Shown one piece after another: positions 1 through 9,156 of a stretch of DNA of 64,000 bases. How positions within the stretch are numbered: position 1 is the stretch's first letter; every line of letters begins with the position of its first letter. The stretch is from contig OZ244981.1 in the NCBI GenBank assembly GCA_965223085.1, positions 248,001 to 312,000 of the forward strand. Direction: 5' to 3'. The notes beneath the pieces were generated by a model. It searched no databases and was not told the origin of the DNA. It worked only from the letters and a program-made list of their open reading frames with translations. Origin of the DNA: CBDCVO01 sp965223085. Its GTDB lineage: Bacteria > Pseudomonadota > Gammaproteobacteria > Ga0077536. Made by a program: the position numbers and the translations under genes.

Positions 1-381
1 CGTATACAGGGGCTCGATCGGCGCCAGGCCTTTGCGCTCACGCTTGCGGTTTTGCCAGTCCGCATCGCGTTCGTGCAGGGAAGCGCTATCCCGTAGCAGG
101 ATATGGGCCAAGTCGCGGGTGGCGTTGTGGGTATGAATGGGACCTTTAAAACCCTGCCGCACGAGCAGAGGTAATCGGCCCGAGTGATCGATGTGCGCGT
201 GGCTTAAGACTACCGCGTCGATCGCTCGTGGGTCGAACGGAAATGGCTCGAGATTTCGCGCCTCATCCTCCCGCCTACCTTGGATTAAACCACAATCCAA
301 CAAAACCTGTTGGTCGCCGACTCTCAAGATATGGCACGAACCCGTGACTTCGCCAGCAGCACCAAAAAACTCTAATTCCAT
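1..381 (-). CDS. MBL-fold/beta-CASP RNA-processing exonuclease, N-terminal part
   Basis: This is the 5' end of a minus-strand gene that runs off the left edge. The visible N-terminus begins MELEFFGAAGEVTGS, continues with LLDCG, and carries the metallo-beta-lactamase metal motif SHAHIDHSG about 55 residues in, followed by HTHNATRDL. This is the typical opening of bacterial beta-CASP nucleases (YSH1/CPSF73-like), which cleave RNA using two zinc ions. The reading frame stays open upstream of the chosen ATG at 381, and a GTG three codons earlier is an alternative start. The C-terminal beta-CASP and KH-like parts lie outside the window, so substrate and exact subfamily cannot be judged. Confidence 0.85.
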   Translation of the reverse strand, partial: MELEFFGAAGEVTGSCHILRVGDQQVLLDCGLIQGRREDEARNLEPFPFDPRAIDAVVLSHAHIDHSGRLPLLVRQGFKGPIHTHNATRDLAHILLRDSASLHERDADWQNRKRERKGLAPIEPLYT

Positions 382-562
382 ATGTTTCACATCGCTTTTA
401 ACGCCCCATTCTAATGGAAAACGAAGCTCGGGATGGAGCGATGCTTTATTTATTAACGGGCACCTAGATTTTTCATCGCCCGGCCTTCGGCAGATGGCAA
501 CGCCATCCCATTGATGCACAATAGACACTCACCCTAGCCGTTGACCGGCACAGGAGTAGTCC

Positions 563-2032
563 ATGACTGACAGCGATCGAACTTTACACCACGTCGTGAT
601 CATCGGCGCGGGTTCGGGTGGAGTGTGCGCCGCTATTCAACTCAAACGCGCTGGAATTAACGATTTTACGCTTTTGGAGCAAGCCGACGGCATCGGTGGC
701 ACGTGGCGGCATAACACTTATCCTGGCGCCGAGTGCGATGTTCAATCACACCTTTATTCGTTTTCATTCGAACCCAAACTAGATTGGACACAACCGTTTG
801 CAGGTCAAGCCGAGATCCTCGCCTACCTTGAACACTGTGCCGACAAATACGAGCTCCGGTCACACATTCGCTTGCACACCGAAGTCACCTCGGCAATATG
901 GCAGGAAGAAAGCGCGACTTGGTTGATCACATGCCGCAACGGCGAGCAAATAGACGCCCGCGTACTGATCAGCGCGCTCGGCATGTTCAACCACCTCGTG
1001 TGGCCTGAGATCCCCGGTTGGGATGATTTCGAAGGCACGCGGTTTCACTCCGCACGCTGGAATCACGACCACGATCTTAACGGTGAGCGAGTGGGCGTGG
1101 TCGGCATCGCCGCAAGTGCAGTGCAATTCGTGCCCCAAATCGCACCACGAGTCAAAGAATTACACCTATTTCAACGCACCGCCAACTGGGTCGTGCCAAA
1201 AGGTAACGAACCATATAGCGAAGACCAGCTGCAATATTTTCGCGATCATCCGGAAGCCGTACAAAAAAATCGAGAGGAAATCTATGCAGTTTGGAACACC
1301 CTGTGTACCTTCCACGATAAAAAAGTGCTCGCGGAAATCGAGAAATCCGGCTTAGAGCAGATCGCTGCGGTAAAAGATCCAGAAACGCGCCGCAAGTTGA
1401 CGCCGAGTCATCCTTTTGGTTGTAAAAGGCCGTTATTTCACGACCACTATTATCCGGTTTTCAACCGCGATAACGTCCACCTGATCACCGAAAGCATCGA
1501 ACGCATCACGGCCCGCGGTATTCAAACGGCGGACAAGGCTAAGCACGATCTCGATACAATTATTTGCGCTACCGGATTCCATACGACGCGCTATTTGTCT
1601 GCCATCGACGTGCGCGGACGGGGCGGCGGCCACATTAACGACGCATGGTCTGATGGTGCTCAAGCCTATCTTGGAGTCACAATTAACGGTTTCCCCAATC
1701 TGTTTATGATTTATGGCCCCAACACAAATCAGGGATGCATCTTATTTATGATCGAGCAGCAAGTGGCCTATATCGTACGACAGCTGCAACGCATGGCGGC
1801 TGAAAATCTAGCGTGGATCGATGTTCGCGCAGATGTGATGGCGGCGTTCAATGCCGAAATCCAGGCAGACATAGAGCAAGTGGACGTGTGGCAGGCCGCC
1901 TGTGGTAATGATTTTTATTATCGTTCTACAAGTGGTCGCCTCGTGACGCAATGGCCACATTCAATGGACGAATTTGTCGCGCGCACACGCGGAGATGACG
2001 CGAGTTCTTTCGAGTGTCTGCCGGTAACATAA
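563..2032 (+). CDS. FAD-dependent monooxygenase, Baeyer-Villiger type (copy 1)
   Basis: Predicted flavin monooxygenase of 489 residues, a usual length for single-domain Baeyer-Villiger enzymes. The FAD-binding Rossmann motif GAGSGG is at residues 15-20, and the fingerprint FxGxxxHxxxW appears as FEGTRFHSARW at about 156-166. An ATGFHTTRY segment matches the late ATG motif. Known family members use NADPH and O2 to insert oxygen next to a ketone or to oxidise heteroatoms. The second, NADPH-binding dinucleotide motif reads GIAASA, so the middle glycine is replaced by alanine, unlike copy 2 at 33523. An AGGAG ribosome site precedes the ATG. It is followed closely by a methyltransferase, suggesting co-transcription. 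The substrate is unknown. Confidence 0.88.
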   Translation: MTDSDRTLHHVVIIGAGSGGVCAAIQLKRAGINDFTLLEQADGIGGTWRHNTYPGAECDVQSHLYSFSFEPKLDWTQPFAGQAEILAYLEHCADKYELRSHIRLHTEVTSAIWQEESATWLITCRNGEQIDARVLISALGMFNHLVWPEIPGWDDFEGTRFHSARWNHDHDLNGERVGVVGIAASAVQFVPQIAPRVKELHLFQRTANWVVPKGNEPYSEDQLQYFRDHPEAVQKNREEIYAVWNTLCTFHDKKVLAEIEKSGLEQIAAVKDPETRRKLTPSHPFGCKRPLFHDHYYPVFNRDNVHLITESIERITARGIQTADKAKHDLDTIICATGFHTTRYLSAIDVRGRGGGHINDAWSDGAQAYLGVTINGFPNLFMIYGPNTNQGCILFMIEQQVAYIVRQLQRMAAENLAWIDVRADVMAAFNAEIQADIEQVDVWQAACGNDFYYRSTSGRLVTQWPHSMDEFVARTRGDDASSFECLPVT

Positions 2033-2055
2033 GCTTACCGTAAGCAACGGACACC

Positions 2056-3048
2056 ATGCGCCTCAAACCCGACACCATCAACCGCCATGTTGGTAACGTT
2101 TATCCGGCACTCGCCATGCTTGCCGGCATGGAACTCGACGTCTTCTCAAAACTAAATAGTGGCCCGAAAACGGCCACCGAAGTCGCCCGAGCACTGAACG
2201 TCGACACCGTCAAACTCCGACCCTTGCTCTACGCTTTGGTGACTGCGGGCTTATTGGAAAACGATGGCGAGGAATTTACCAACACCGCGGAAGCAGACGA
2301 GTTTCTAGTCAAAGGAAAACCGCGCTACCTCGGTGGTAGCTGGAGCGCTTACGCCGATTTGTGGTCTGCCACACTGCGTACCGCGACATCGATACGCACG
2401 GGCACTCCGCAAGCGAAACACGACTTCACCAAGATGTCCCATGCGGAACTCAGCGCCTTTATTCGCGGCCTCGATGCCAGCGCGGCAGCTACCGCCCGGC
2501 GGTTGCAAAAAGAATTCACCATGACTGGCTTTCGCGATTTGCTCGATGCCGGCGGCGGTTCCGGCGGACTTGCAATTACGTTGTGCAATATGAATCCGCA
2601 CCTACGCGCCACCGTCGCCGAACTATCCAATGTTGCCGCAGTCACACGAGAATGCATTACCGAAGCACAGCTCGAGGCGCGGGTAGCGGTGATTGAGACG
2701 GATCTCGTCACGGAAATACCACCAGGCGATTACGACGTGGCGATTTTACGGTCGCTATTGCAAGTCTTAAGCGCCGCGGATGCGGCGCGGGTAGTAAAAA
2801 ATGTGACTGCGAGCCTCGCGCCTGATGCGAGCGTGTTCGTCGTCGGGCGCATGCTGGATGACACGCGCTTAAGCCCGCTCGACGCCGTGGCCGCCAATGT
2901 CATGTTTCTCAACGTTTACGACGACGGCCAAGCTTATACCGAAGCGGAATATCGCCGTTGGCTCGCTGGAGCGGGACTCTCAAACATTGCCCGGCATCCC
3001 TTAGCGGGTGGTTACAGCATTATGTCGGCGCGAAAATTTAGTGTGTAA
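2056..3048 (+). CDS. SAM-dependent O-methyltransferase-like protein
   Basis: A 330-residue methyltransferase resembling the hydroxyindole/caffeate O-methyltransferase group. The N-terminal ~100 residues form a winged-helix-like dimerisation domain (LAGMELDVFSKL, then TATEVARALNVD). The catalytic domain has the AdoMet-binding motif I as DAGGGSGG near residue 163. The last strand motif ends GYSIMSARKF. It starts 23 nt after the monooxygenase stop and abuts the downstream protease gene, so the three are probably one transcript. Methylation of a product of the neighbouring monooxygenase is an inference from position only. The family is polyphyletic in substrate, so none is proposed. Confidence 0.8.
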   Translation: MRLKPDTINRHVGNVYPALAMLAGMELDVFSKLNSGPKTATEVARALNVDTVKLRPLLYALVTAGLLENDGEEFTNTAEADEFLVKGKPRYLGGSWSAYADLWSATLRTATSIRTGTPQAKHDFTKMSHAELSAFIRGLDASAAATARRLQKEFTMTGFRDLLDAGGGSGGLAITLCNMNPHLRATVAELSNVAAVTRECITEAQLEARVAVIETDLVTEIPPGDYDVAILRSLLQVLSAADAARVVKNVTASLAPDASVFVVGRMLDDTRLSPLDAVAANVMFLNVYDDGQAYTEAEYRRWLAGAGLSNIARHPLAGGYSIMSARKFSV

Positions 3049-3049
3049 C

Positions 3050-3784
3050 ATGATGCGAGCGCTGCTCATGGGTGCTGTGTTGCTGCTGTTGGCGACGAGC
3101 GGCGCTGCGCGGCAACCGTTTAACTATCAATGGGATGTTAAAGAACTCGTCAAAGCCAATAGCGATCAAATCGAACTCGCTGCAGGGGGTCGCGTCATTC
3201 GCCGCCTCGACGCATCTCTGTTACGCGTTTTGTACGCGGTTAAATCGAGCATCGAGCAAGCGGCCGAGCTAAGTACCGAATTCTTCATCGTCGACGGCGA
3301 TCAACCGAACGCGTTCGCGGGACAAGCGCCAGACGGCATGCTCATCGTCGGGATCAATTTTGCCATGCTCGACTTGCTCGAACACGATGTGCACGCGGCA
3401 GCCGCGTTGCTCGGCCATGAAATCGCACACTTAAAGCTCGACCACGGCGCTGAATCGAAACGCCAGCGGAACAAAACAGGACTGGCCTCCGCGGTCGGCG
3501 GCATCGTGCTCGGCAATTTGGGCGTGCCGCTGGGCGGTTTGGTTTCGAGTATTGCAGTGAACGCTTTTGCAACGCAATACAGCCGCGACAACGAACGCGA
3601 AGCCGATTACCTCGGCGCGATCTGGGCCGTCGAAGCAGGCTATGAACCGGAGGGTGCGGTCCGTCTACAAAAAAGCGTTTACGCGCGTTCTAAGGGTAGC
3701 CCCACGCCGTTCCTATCGAGCCATCCGTCCGGTCCTGAACGGATTGCATCGCTGCGTGCTTTAGCTCAACGACTCGGAAACTAA
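3050..3784 (+). CDS. M48-family zinc metalloprotease, secreted
   Basis: Periplasmic or membrane-associated peptidase of the M48 (HtpX/BepA/LoiP-like) family. The HEIAH zinc motif with following LKLDH is visible, and the third ligand lies in DNEREADYLG downstream. The N-terminus MMRALLMGAVLLLLATSGAARQ is a short signal peptide, which supports ATG 3050 as the start rather than an in-frame GTG 42 nt upstream inside the methyltransferase gene. A glycine-rich hydrophobic segment (SAVGGIVLGNLGVPLGG) follows the active site, as in family members. The C-terminus has the usual SSHPSGPERI signature. Family members act in outer-membrane protein quality control. I see no TPR domain, so it is shorter than BepA. 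Confidence 0.87.
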   Translation: MMRALLMGAVLLLLATSGAARQPFNYQWDVKELVKANSDQIELAAGGRVIRRLDASLLRVLYAVKSSIEQAAELSTEFFIVDGDQPNAFAGQAPDGMLIVGINFAMLDLLEHDVHAAAALLGHEIAHLKLDHGAESKRQRNKTGLASAVGGIVLGNLGVPLGGLVSSIAVNAFATQYSRDNEREADYLGAIWAVEAGYEPEGAVRLQKSVYARSKGSPTPFLSSHPSGPERIASLRALAQRLGN

Positions 3785-3927
3785 CACGCACGAAAAAATC
3801 TGGCTTGTTTACGCGCAGAGCACGGAAGATGTGGTAATTCGCACGCCCGAGGGCCGCCGCCCGGTGCTAGAATGACGCTCCGAGTAAGAACTCAATGCAA
3901 AAGCAAGGTCATACAGGAGGTATGAAG

Positions 3928-4824
3928 ATGCGCACTTATCGCCACCAGGCCACCCTCGCATTCACGGTCGCTGCGCTGTGGCTCAACAGCGCGAGCGCGA
4001 TTCCCATTATGCACGTTCACGATCAGAGCGGTCGCCTCGGTACCGTGGATGTTGCGACCGGTAATGTGAGCCTCGTCGGATTGATGAACGCGGTCATGAC
4101 CGACATCGCTTTCAGCCCCAGCGGCGAGTTGTTCGGCATCACATTCAATAGTCTCTATGCGATCGATGCGGCGACCGCCGCCGTAACGTTTATCGGTAGT
4201 CACGGGATCCCGGGGGGCAATGCGCTGGTTTTTGCGACGGACGGCACGCTCTACGGCGCTGGCCGTTCGTCGACGTCCTTATACACCGTCGATCCGACCT
4301 CGGGCGCAACCACCAACCTCGGCAATACGAACTTCGCCTCAGGAGGCGATCTGGCTTTCTATGCAGGGGATCTGTATCTCGCCTCCAACACCAACCAACT
4401 CGCGAAACTCGACTTAACAGACCCCAGCGCATCGACAACGGTCGGCCCATTTGGCATGAGCAATGTCTTTGGTCTCGCGGTCGGCAACGATAACAACATG
4501 TACGGCGTCGCCGGCTCGTTCTTGTTTACCGTCGACCCATTGACCGGGGCGACATCAAATACCAAGAATTTTGGTGGCCAAGGGCTCAGTGTCGCGTTCG
4601 GACAAAGCTTTTTCTTTGAAGCCAGCGGCGAACAACCGCCGGAGCCGCCCCCGCCTGCACCGCCGGGGGTTCCAGAACCGTCGAGCTTAGGTTTATTGGT
4701 GCTCGGTTTAGGTGGCCTTTACCGCGCAAAAAAGCGCACGACAACAACTGTAGCGTGCATACGGCTATGGCAATCGCGCTGTAGCCATACTCGCCGACCG
4801 CTGCGGCGAAAATCCGACGCGTAA
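3928..4824 (+). CDS. PEP-CTERM sorting-domain protein
   Basis: Exported protein with an N-terminal signal peptide ending near SASA and a C-terminal PEP-CTERM signal: VPEPSS followed by a hydrophobic stretch and RAKKR. This signal is recognised by exosortase in bacteria that make extracellular polysaccharide. The middle contains repeated LYTVDPTSGA / LYAIDAATAA type blades, suggesting a beta-propeller fold. The start at 3928 is chosen because AGGAGG lies 7 nt upstream; ATG 3922 would be too close. Oddly, some 25 further residues rich in Arg and Thr follow the basic stop-transfer cluster; such tails normally end soon after it. A frameshift or lost stop codon near 4735 could explain this. No exosortase gene is in the window. 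Confidence 0.8.
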   Translation: MRTYRHQATLAFTVAALWLNSASAIPIMHVHDQSGRLGTVDVATGNVSLVGLMNAVMTDIAFSPSGELFGITFNSLYAIDAATAAVTFIGSHGIPGGNALVFATDGTLYGAGRSSTSLYTVDPTSGATTNLGNTNFASGGDLAFYAGDLYLASNTNQLAKLDLTDPSASTTVGPFGMSNVFGLAVGNDNNMYGVAGSFLFTVDPLTGATSNTKNFGGQGLSVAFGQSFFFEASGEQPPEPPPPAPPGVPEPSSLGLLVLGLGGLYRAKKRTTTTVACIRLWQSRCSHTRRPLRRKSDA

Positions 4825-4889
4825 TGTTAATGCATCTCGTTTCGATCTAGTTCGGATCGTATGCCGCAATACGCCTGTTGTAGCTAGGA

Positions 4890-5813
4890 TCAAAAGTCGT
4901 ATTCCAAACTCCACTTGAGCGTGTGATCGGGGGTGTCATCCGTAAGACCGACAAACCAACCTAAACCAATTCGCAGCGCGCTCGCGAAACCTTCGCCTTC
5001 CTCACTTACCTTCGCGTCGCGATCCAGGCGCCCCGCTCCCCACGGGCTCCATTTCGAATGCCAAGTGTAATAGACGATCGGGCCAATCCGGTGTTGATCG
5101 TGATCGCCAAAAAGCCGCGCTGCTTCGTTACGGGTACCGCTGCGACCAAGACGGTCGACCGTACCGTACGCTTCAACGGCATAGGTCCAGCGCGGCGTCG
5201 GCCGGTAGTGCAACTGTAGCGCGTATTGCAGATCCCATTTGCCATCATCTTCGCCCCCACCGTAATGGTAAACCGTGTAGACATCAGCGAGCGCGCGCCA
5301 TGATCCCCTAGCGTATTGCGCGATGGGGCCGAAAATCACCGTATGCGACTCGTCGTCACCGCTCAAAGGCACCTCGACCTCAGTTAAAAACCCTAAACCC
5401 GGCCGCCCAGCTTGGGGTGGGATCATGACGGCCACCGTCTCGAAGGCGACTTCGGTTAGTTTCAGCGCATCAAAGTCGTTCGCTTGAGCGCGGCCGGGTG
5501 GATCGTCGAAACGCTCTTTTTCGAATTCGATCCCGATCCGCGAGCGCATAAAGCTATTGACGCCGACCTCGATCTCTAAGGCATGGCGCTGACGGTTATG
5601 CTCGTTGTCATCGAACTCCAACTCACCAGCGTCATCTACGACGCGCCGCTCCGGATGATCAAAGGAATGAGCATTTTGGCTCTGGAACTCCACCTCACCC
5701 GGCTCTACTTCGAGATCTTTCATTTCGAATTGCCCGATGGCGGGACCGCCGAGCGTTGTGCATGGCGCTATCATGCAGAGGACGAATGCGCGCGCGCGCT
5801 TCACATAACGCAA
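4890..5813 (-). CDS. Outer-membrane beta-barrel candidate
   Basis: Unrecognised exported protein of about 300 residues. After a signal-like N-terminus (VKRARAFVLCMIAPCTT, cleaved near GPAIGQ) the sequence alternates short hydrophobic strands and polar turns and ends with LKWSLEYDF, a C-terminal aromatic typical of outer-membrane barrels. I set the start at TTG 5813, with a purine-rich ribosome site upstream; GTG 5804 is an alternative. The same frame stays open to 6047, but the upstream part is encoded by the short repeats at 5938-5990 and is unlikely to be translated. It is convergent with the PEP-CTERM gene. Function is not assignable from sequence; some annotated relatives may be called transporters. 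Confidence 0.62.
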   Translation of the reverse strand: MRYVKRARAFVLCMIAPCTTLGGPAIGQFEMKDLEVEPGEVEFQSQNAHSFDHPERRVVDDAGELEFDDNEHNRQRHALEIEVGVNSFMRSRIGIEFEKERFDDPPGRAQANDFDALKLTEVAFETVAVMIPPQAGRPGLGFLTEVEVPLSGDDESHTVIFGPIAQYARGSWRALADVYTVYHYGGGEDDGKWDLQYALQLHYRPTPRWTYAVEAYGTVDRLGRSGTRNEAARLFGDHDQHRIGPIVYYTWHSKWSPWGAGRLDRDAKVSEEGEGFASALRIGLGWFVGLTDDTPDHTLKWSLEYDF

Positions 5814-5937
5814 TTGGATACGCCCCCCTGTCGTGACCGGCGCTGGGTTAGACGCTTTAGTTTTCACACATTTTTTCCCAACACCTCCGCCTGCGTAAGT
5901 ATCGTACGTTCTTTTTAACGTTTGGGAGCTTTTTGGC

Positions 5938-5990
5938 GCTTTTTGGGACACCCACGAAAATTTCGAGCTTTTTGGGACAGGCACGAAAAA
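5938..5990. repeat. Two direct copies of a short REP-like motif
   Basis: Two copies of a ~24 nt unit, at 5938-5961 and 5967-5990, share GCTTTTTGGGACA and CACGAAAA and differ by two bases in the middle. The block lies between the divergently transcribed barrel gene and the AhpD-like gene. A related core (GGGACAGGCA) recurs near 9188. The sequence resembles short dispersed noncoding repeats common in gammaproteobacteria. Confidence 0.6.
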
Positions 5991-6046
5991 TCCGCTTAAA
6001 ATCAGCGCTAAAGCTCCGCATACCGTGCTATTTAATAAGTGCCGCA

Positions 6047-6610
6047 ATGAGATTAGAAGATCTTGATGTCGAGAACTTGAGCGCTGCGCAAAAGACCGTT
6101 TATGAGGCTATTCAGCAAAGCCCACGCGCCGCCCGGCATCCGGCCCCGGGGCTTATCGGCCCGTTTGGCGTCTGGGTGCGCGCCCCGCAGATTGGTCGCG
6201 CCGCGCAGGCGCTCGGCGTCGCGGTCCGTTTCGACGCGACTTTGGCGAACGATGTTAAAGAAGTCGCGATTTGCACCGTTGGCGCCTATTATCGCTCCAA
6301 GTTCGAGTTCGCGGCCCATCGCAAACTCGCCATCGCCGCTGGCGTTGATGAGGCGAAACTTGAGAAACTCCGTCTCGGTGCCGACCCTGGCTTCGCCAAC
6401 GACCAAAACCTCACTTATCGAATTGCGCGTCAATTGCTGGAAACACACCGCATCGAACCAAGCTTATACGCTAAAGCGGTGCAGATCTTCGGTGAAGAAG
6501 CCTTAATCGAATTAGTCACCACGATCGGCTATTACTGCTTGATATCGCTTACCTTAAACGCATTCGAGATCCCGCTCCTAAAAAACATGACTGATCCGTT
6601 CCCGGAATGA
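6047..6610 (+). CDS. Carboxymuconolactone decarboxylase / AhpD-like protein
   Basis: A 187-residue all-alpha protein of the carboxymuconolactone decarboxylase (CMD) family. The stretch GPFGVWVRAPQIGRAAQALG followed by a second helical region around KEVAICTVGAYYRSKFEFAAH is characteristic. AhpD-type members have a CxxC disulfide; here only one Cys (AICTVGA) is seen in that helix, so a peroxidase-type thiol pair is missing and a non-redox role is more likely. The start at ATG 6047 is preferred because the upstream in-frame extension runs through the short repeats. It is separated by 15 nt from the convergent ggt gene. The substrate is unknown. Confidence 0.78.
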   Translation: MRLEDLDVENLSAAQKTVYEAIQQSPRAARHPAPGLIGPFGVWVRAPQIGRAAQALGVAVRFDATLANDVKEVAICTVGAYYRSKFEFAAHRKLAIAAGVDEAKLEKLRLGADPGFANDQNLTYRIARQLLETHRIEPSLYAKAVQIFGEEALIELVTTIGYYCLISLTLNAFEIPLLKNMTDPFPE

Positions 6611-6625
6611 CCGGGTTGGTGATCG

Positions 6626-8191
6626 CTAAAACCCCACAGCTTGCCCTTCTTTGCGGTGATCTGATCCGGCGATGTAACCTTCGCGGACTTTGACAATTAG
6701 CTGGGCACCGCCAAAAGCTAAGTCGCTGTCGTCAAACTGCACCTTGTGGCCCCGCGTGGCGAGATCGGCGGCGACTTGGGGCGAAAAACCCGGCTCCAAA
6801 ACGACGCTAAAATCGGGCAAAACCATCCACCGCGGCGCATCGCTGGCGGCCTGGGGATTTTGCTGATAGTCGATTAAACGAGTCATCATTTGCACATGAC
6901 CTTGCGCCTGCATCGGCCCACCCATAACCCCAAAGCTCGCGAATGGTGCGTGCTCGCGCGTGGCAAAACCGGGAATAATGGTGTGGAAAGGCCGTTTGCT
7001 CGGACCCACTTCGTTGACATGACCGCGTTCCAAGCTAAATCCGAAACCGCGCCCCTGCATTGCAATGCCCGTCTCTGGGATCACGATCCCCGATCCGAAC
7101 CCCCAATAATTCGACTGGATAAACGACACCATCATGCCGCTGGCATCGGCAGCGCTGAGATAGACAGTATCGTGACTAGCGGGCAAATGAGCTGGTGGTA
7201 AGGCACTCGCGCGATCCGAAATACCGGCCGCGATCTGGGCGAGTGATTTTTCATCCAATAGTTCCGCCACCGTTATGTGCATCGCGGCCGGATCTGCGAT
7301 GTGGTCTGCAGCCGCCCGCAGCGCAATTTTCATCGCTTCGATATGCAGATGCACGGCCGCAGCGCTGTCGCAGGCCGGGGCTTCGCGGTGACCTAGAATC
7401 CCCAATGCAATCAACGCCGAGAGACCTTGTCCATTAGGCGGTATCTCATGCACCGTCACGTCACGATAAGCCTGCGCAATGGGCTCGACCCAATCCGCGC
7501 TGTGCTTAGCGAGGTCGCTCGCCCGCAACGCGCCGTCATTGGCGAGCGCCGCGCGTTCGATGCGTTGCGCTAATTCGCCACGATAAAAGGATTCGCCACG
7601 TGTTGCTGCGATCTCGCGCAAGGTGGCGGCGAGATGCGGTCGTCGCACCCGTTGCCCTAGCGACGGCGCGGGCAGAAAATGCGCCGCGAAATCGGGATAA
7701 GCTTGGTATGCAGTGGGGTAACCCTGCCACGCCGCCGCAGTTCGCGGCCCGACTTGGAATCCGGTCTCAGAATACGCGATCGCGCGCTCGAACAGCGCCG
7801 TGAACGGCAACTTACCGTAACGCTGTGAAAGCGCGGCCCACGCACTTACCGCACCCGGCACGGTCACACTGTCCCAACCCCACTGCGGCATTTTCTCGTG
7901 TCGTGCAAAATATTCTCGCGTCCACAACGCCGGCGCACGTCCGGAAGCATTGAGGCCGGTGAGTTGCTGTCCGTCCCACACCAGCGCAAAAGCATCGGAA
8001 CCCACACCGTTCCCGGTCGGTTCAACTACGGTGAGAGCGATGGCGGTGGCTAAGGCTGCGTCTGCCGCGTTGCCACCGCGCGCCAAGGCCTCGATGCCCG
8101 CCTGTGCCGCGAGCGGCTGCGAAGTGGCCACAACATTAGCTGCGCATAACGGCGCACGTTGCGACGGATACGGTAGGCTTCCATTAAGCAT
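6626..8191 (-). CDS. ggt: Gamma-glutamyltransferase family protein
   Basis: Ntn-hydrolase of about 521 residues that would cleave or transfer gamma-glutamyl groups, for example from glutathione. The start of the mature large subunit reads NVVATSQPLAAQAG and ARGGNAADAALAT, as in the family. The autoprocessing and catalytic threonine is in SHDTVYLS near residue 342, followed by the small subunit with NEVGPSKRPFHTIIPGF. The start at 8191 has AAGGGGG just upstream; an in-frame GTG at 8209 is less well placed. There is no obvious signal peptide, whereas E. coli Ggt is periplasmic, so this may be one of the cytoplasmic acylase-like members. It is a single gene facing the CMD gene. Confidence 0.88.
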   Translation of the reverse strand: MLNGSLPYPSQRAPLCAANVVATSQPLAAQAGIEALARGGNAADAALATAIALTVVEPTGNGVGSDAFALVWDGQQLTGLNASGRAPALWTREYFARHEKMPQWGWDSVTVPGAVSAWAALSQRYGKLPFTALFERAIAYSETGFQVGPRTAAAWQGYPTAYQAYPDFAAHFLPAPSLGQRVRRPHLAATLREIAATRGESFYRGELAQRIERAALANDGALRASDLAKHSADWVEPIAQAYRDVTVHEIPPNGQGLSALIALGILGHREAPACDSAAAVHLHIEAMKIALRAAADHIADPAAMHITVAELLDEKSLAQIAAGISDRASALPPAHLPASHDTVYLSAADASGMMVSFIQSNYWGFGSGIVIPETGIAMQGRGFGFSLERGHVNEVGPSKRPFHTIIPGFATREHAPFASFGVMGGPMQAQGHVQMMTRLIDYQQNPQAASDAPRWMVLPDFSVVLEPGFSPQVAADLATRGHKVQFDDSDLAFGGAQLIVKVREGYIAGSDHRKEGQAVGF

Positions 8192-8350
8192 TTTCACCCC
8201 CTTGTTCACGAAACACGCCGCGAACGACGGTTCCTCCGACCCCGAGATCGGTGAGCGTAGTGCATAGATAGTTAGGGCGCGCCACGGAATCGACCTGGGT
8301 TGCGAGTATACGTTTACGCTTGTCGCGCAGCATAAAACGTCCTAGCTGAC

Positions 8351-9139
8351 TCAATCCCCACTGAAATGCGCTGTTTGTCGCGCGCGATACTGCCTCACCG
8401 CGTGTTTGTGATCTTGCATCCTACGCGTAAGTAAATTCTGATCAGTATCCATATGCATGAGCGCCCGATCCAGCGCCCCGGCGATGCGATTGACGCTTTG
8501 TTTAATCATCTGCACGGCGACCGGTGGTTTAGCCGCATAATTCTCCGCGAAGGCAAGCGCAGTATCTAGCACATCGTCTGCAGGTACACGCTTATCCAAC
8601 AAGCCCCACGCTTCGAGCTCGGGACCGCAAATACGCTCGCCGCCCGCGACTAAGCGCTTGGCGCGATGCGGACCCACGAGATGTACACAGGTCGGCAAGC
8701 TTTCCCACATTAGATTCAAACCGAGATCTACTTCTGGGTATTGCATGAAGCAATCATCTGCACCGATACGAAAATCGAGCGCTGTCGCTATGCATGCGCC
8801 GCCACCCATGGCCGCGCCACGCCACGCGGCAATCGTAATTTGATCGATATCCTGCCAGGCATGAAACGCTCGCGCACCCATGCGTGTGCGGCGACGTTTT
8901 AATACCAGCGGTTCTTCGTCAGGAAATTCGAAGCCATCGAGGTCTGCCCCGGAACTAAAATGTTTGCCTGCACCGATTAGTATCACTGCGCGCGTCATAG
9001 CATCATCGCGAAACGAATGTGCGCAATGCTCGAGCTCGACCAATACCGCGTGACTCAAGGAATTTGCCCGCCGCGAGCGATCTATCGTCACTATCGTTAT
9101 CGCGCCGCGCCGGTCCAAGCGTAGATGTTGATAACTCAT
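8351..9139 (-). CDS. Enoyl-CoA hydratase/isomerase family protein (crotonase 1)
   Basis: A 262-residue crotonase-fold protein. The oxyanion-hole motifs are visible: HFSSGADLDGF and WRGAAMGGGACIATALDFRIG. The region DDCFMQYPEVDLGLNLMWESLP replaces the usual PExxxGxxPg segment and retains a Glu in the first catalytic position. Family enzymes hydrate or isomerise CoA thioesters. The C-terminal half is rich in basic and polar residues and ends RARQTAHFSGD. It is divergent from crotonase 2, with a shared 185-nt intergenic region. The exact reaction cannot be told from sequence, since crotonase subfamilies overlap. Confidence 0.85.
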   Translation of the reverse strand: MSYQHLRLDRRGAITIVTIDRSRRANSLSHAVLVELEHCAHSFRDDAMTRAVILIGAGKHFSSGADLDGFEFPDEEPLVLKRRRTRMGARAFHAWQDIDQITIAAWRGAAMGGGACIATALDFRIGADDCFMQYPEVDLGLNLMWESLPTCVHLVGPHRAKRLVAGGERICGPELEAWGLLDKRVPADDVLDTALAFAENYAAKPPVAVQMIKQSVNRIAGALDRALMHMDTDQNLLTRRMQDHKHAVRQYRARQTAHFSGD

Positions 9140-9156
9140 TGAAGCACCCCGTTTAA

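Noticed and set aside
5804..6047. N-terminal extension of the barrel protein
   Set aside because: The extension is encoded by the short direct repeats and lacks any signal peptide logic; a start at 5813 or 5804 gives a proper signal sequence.
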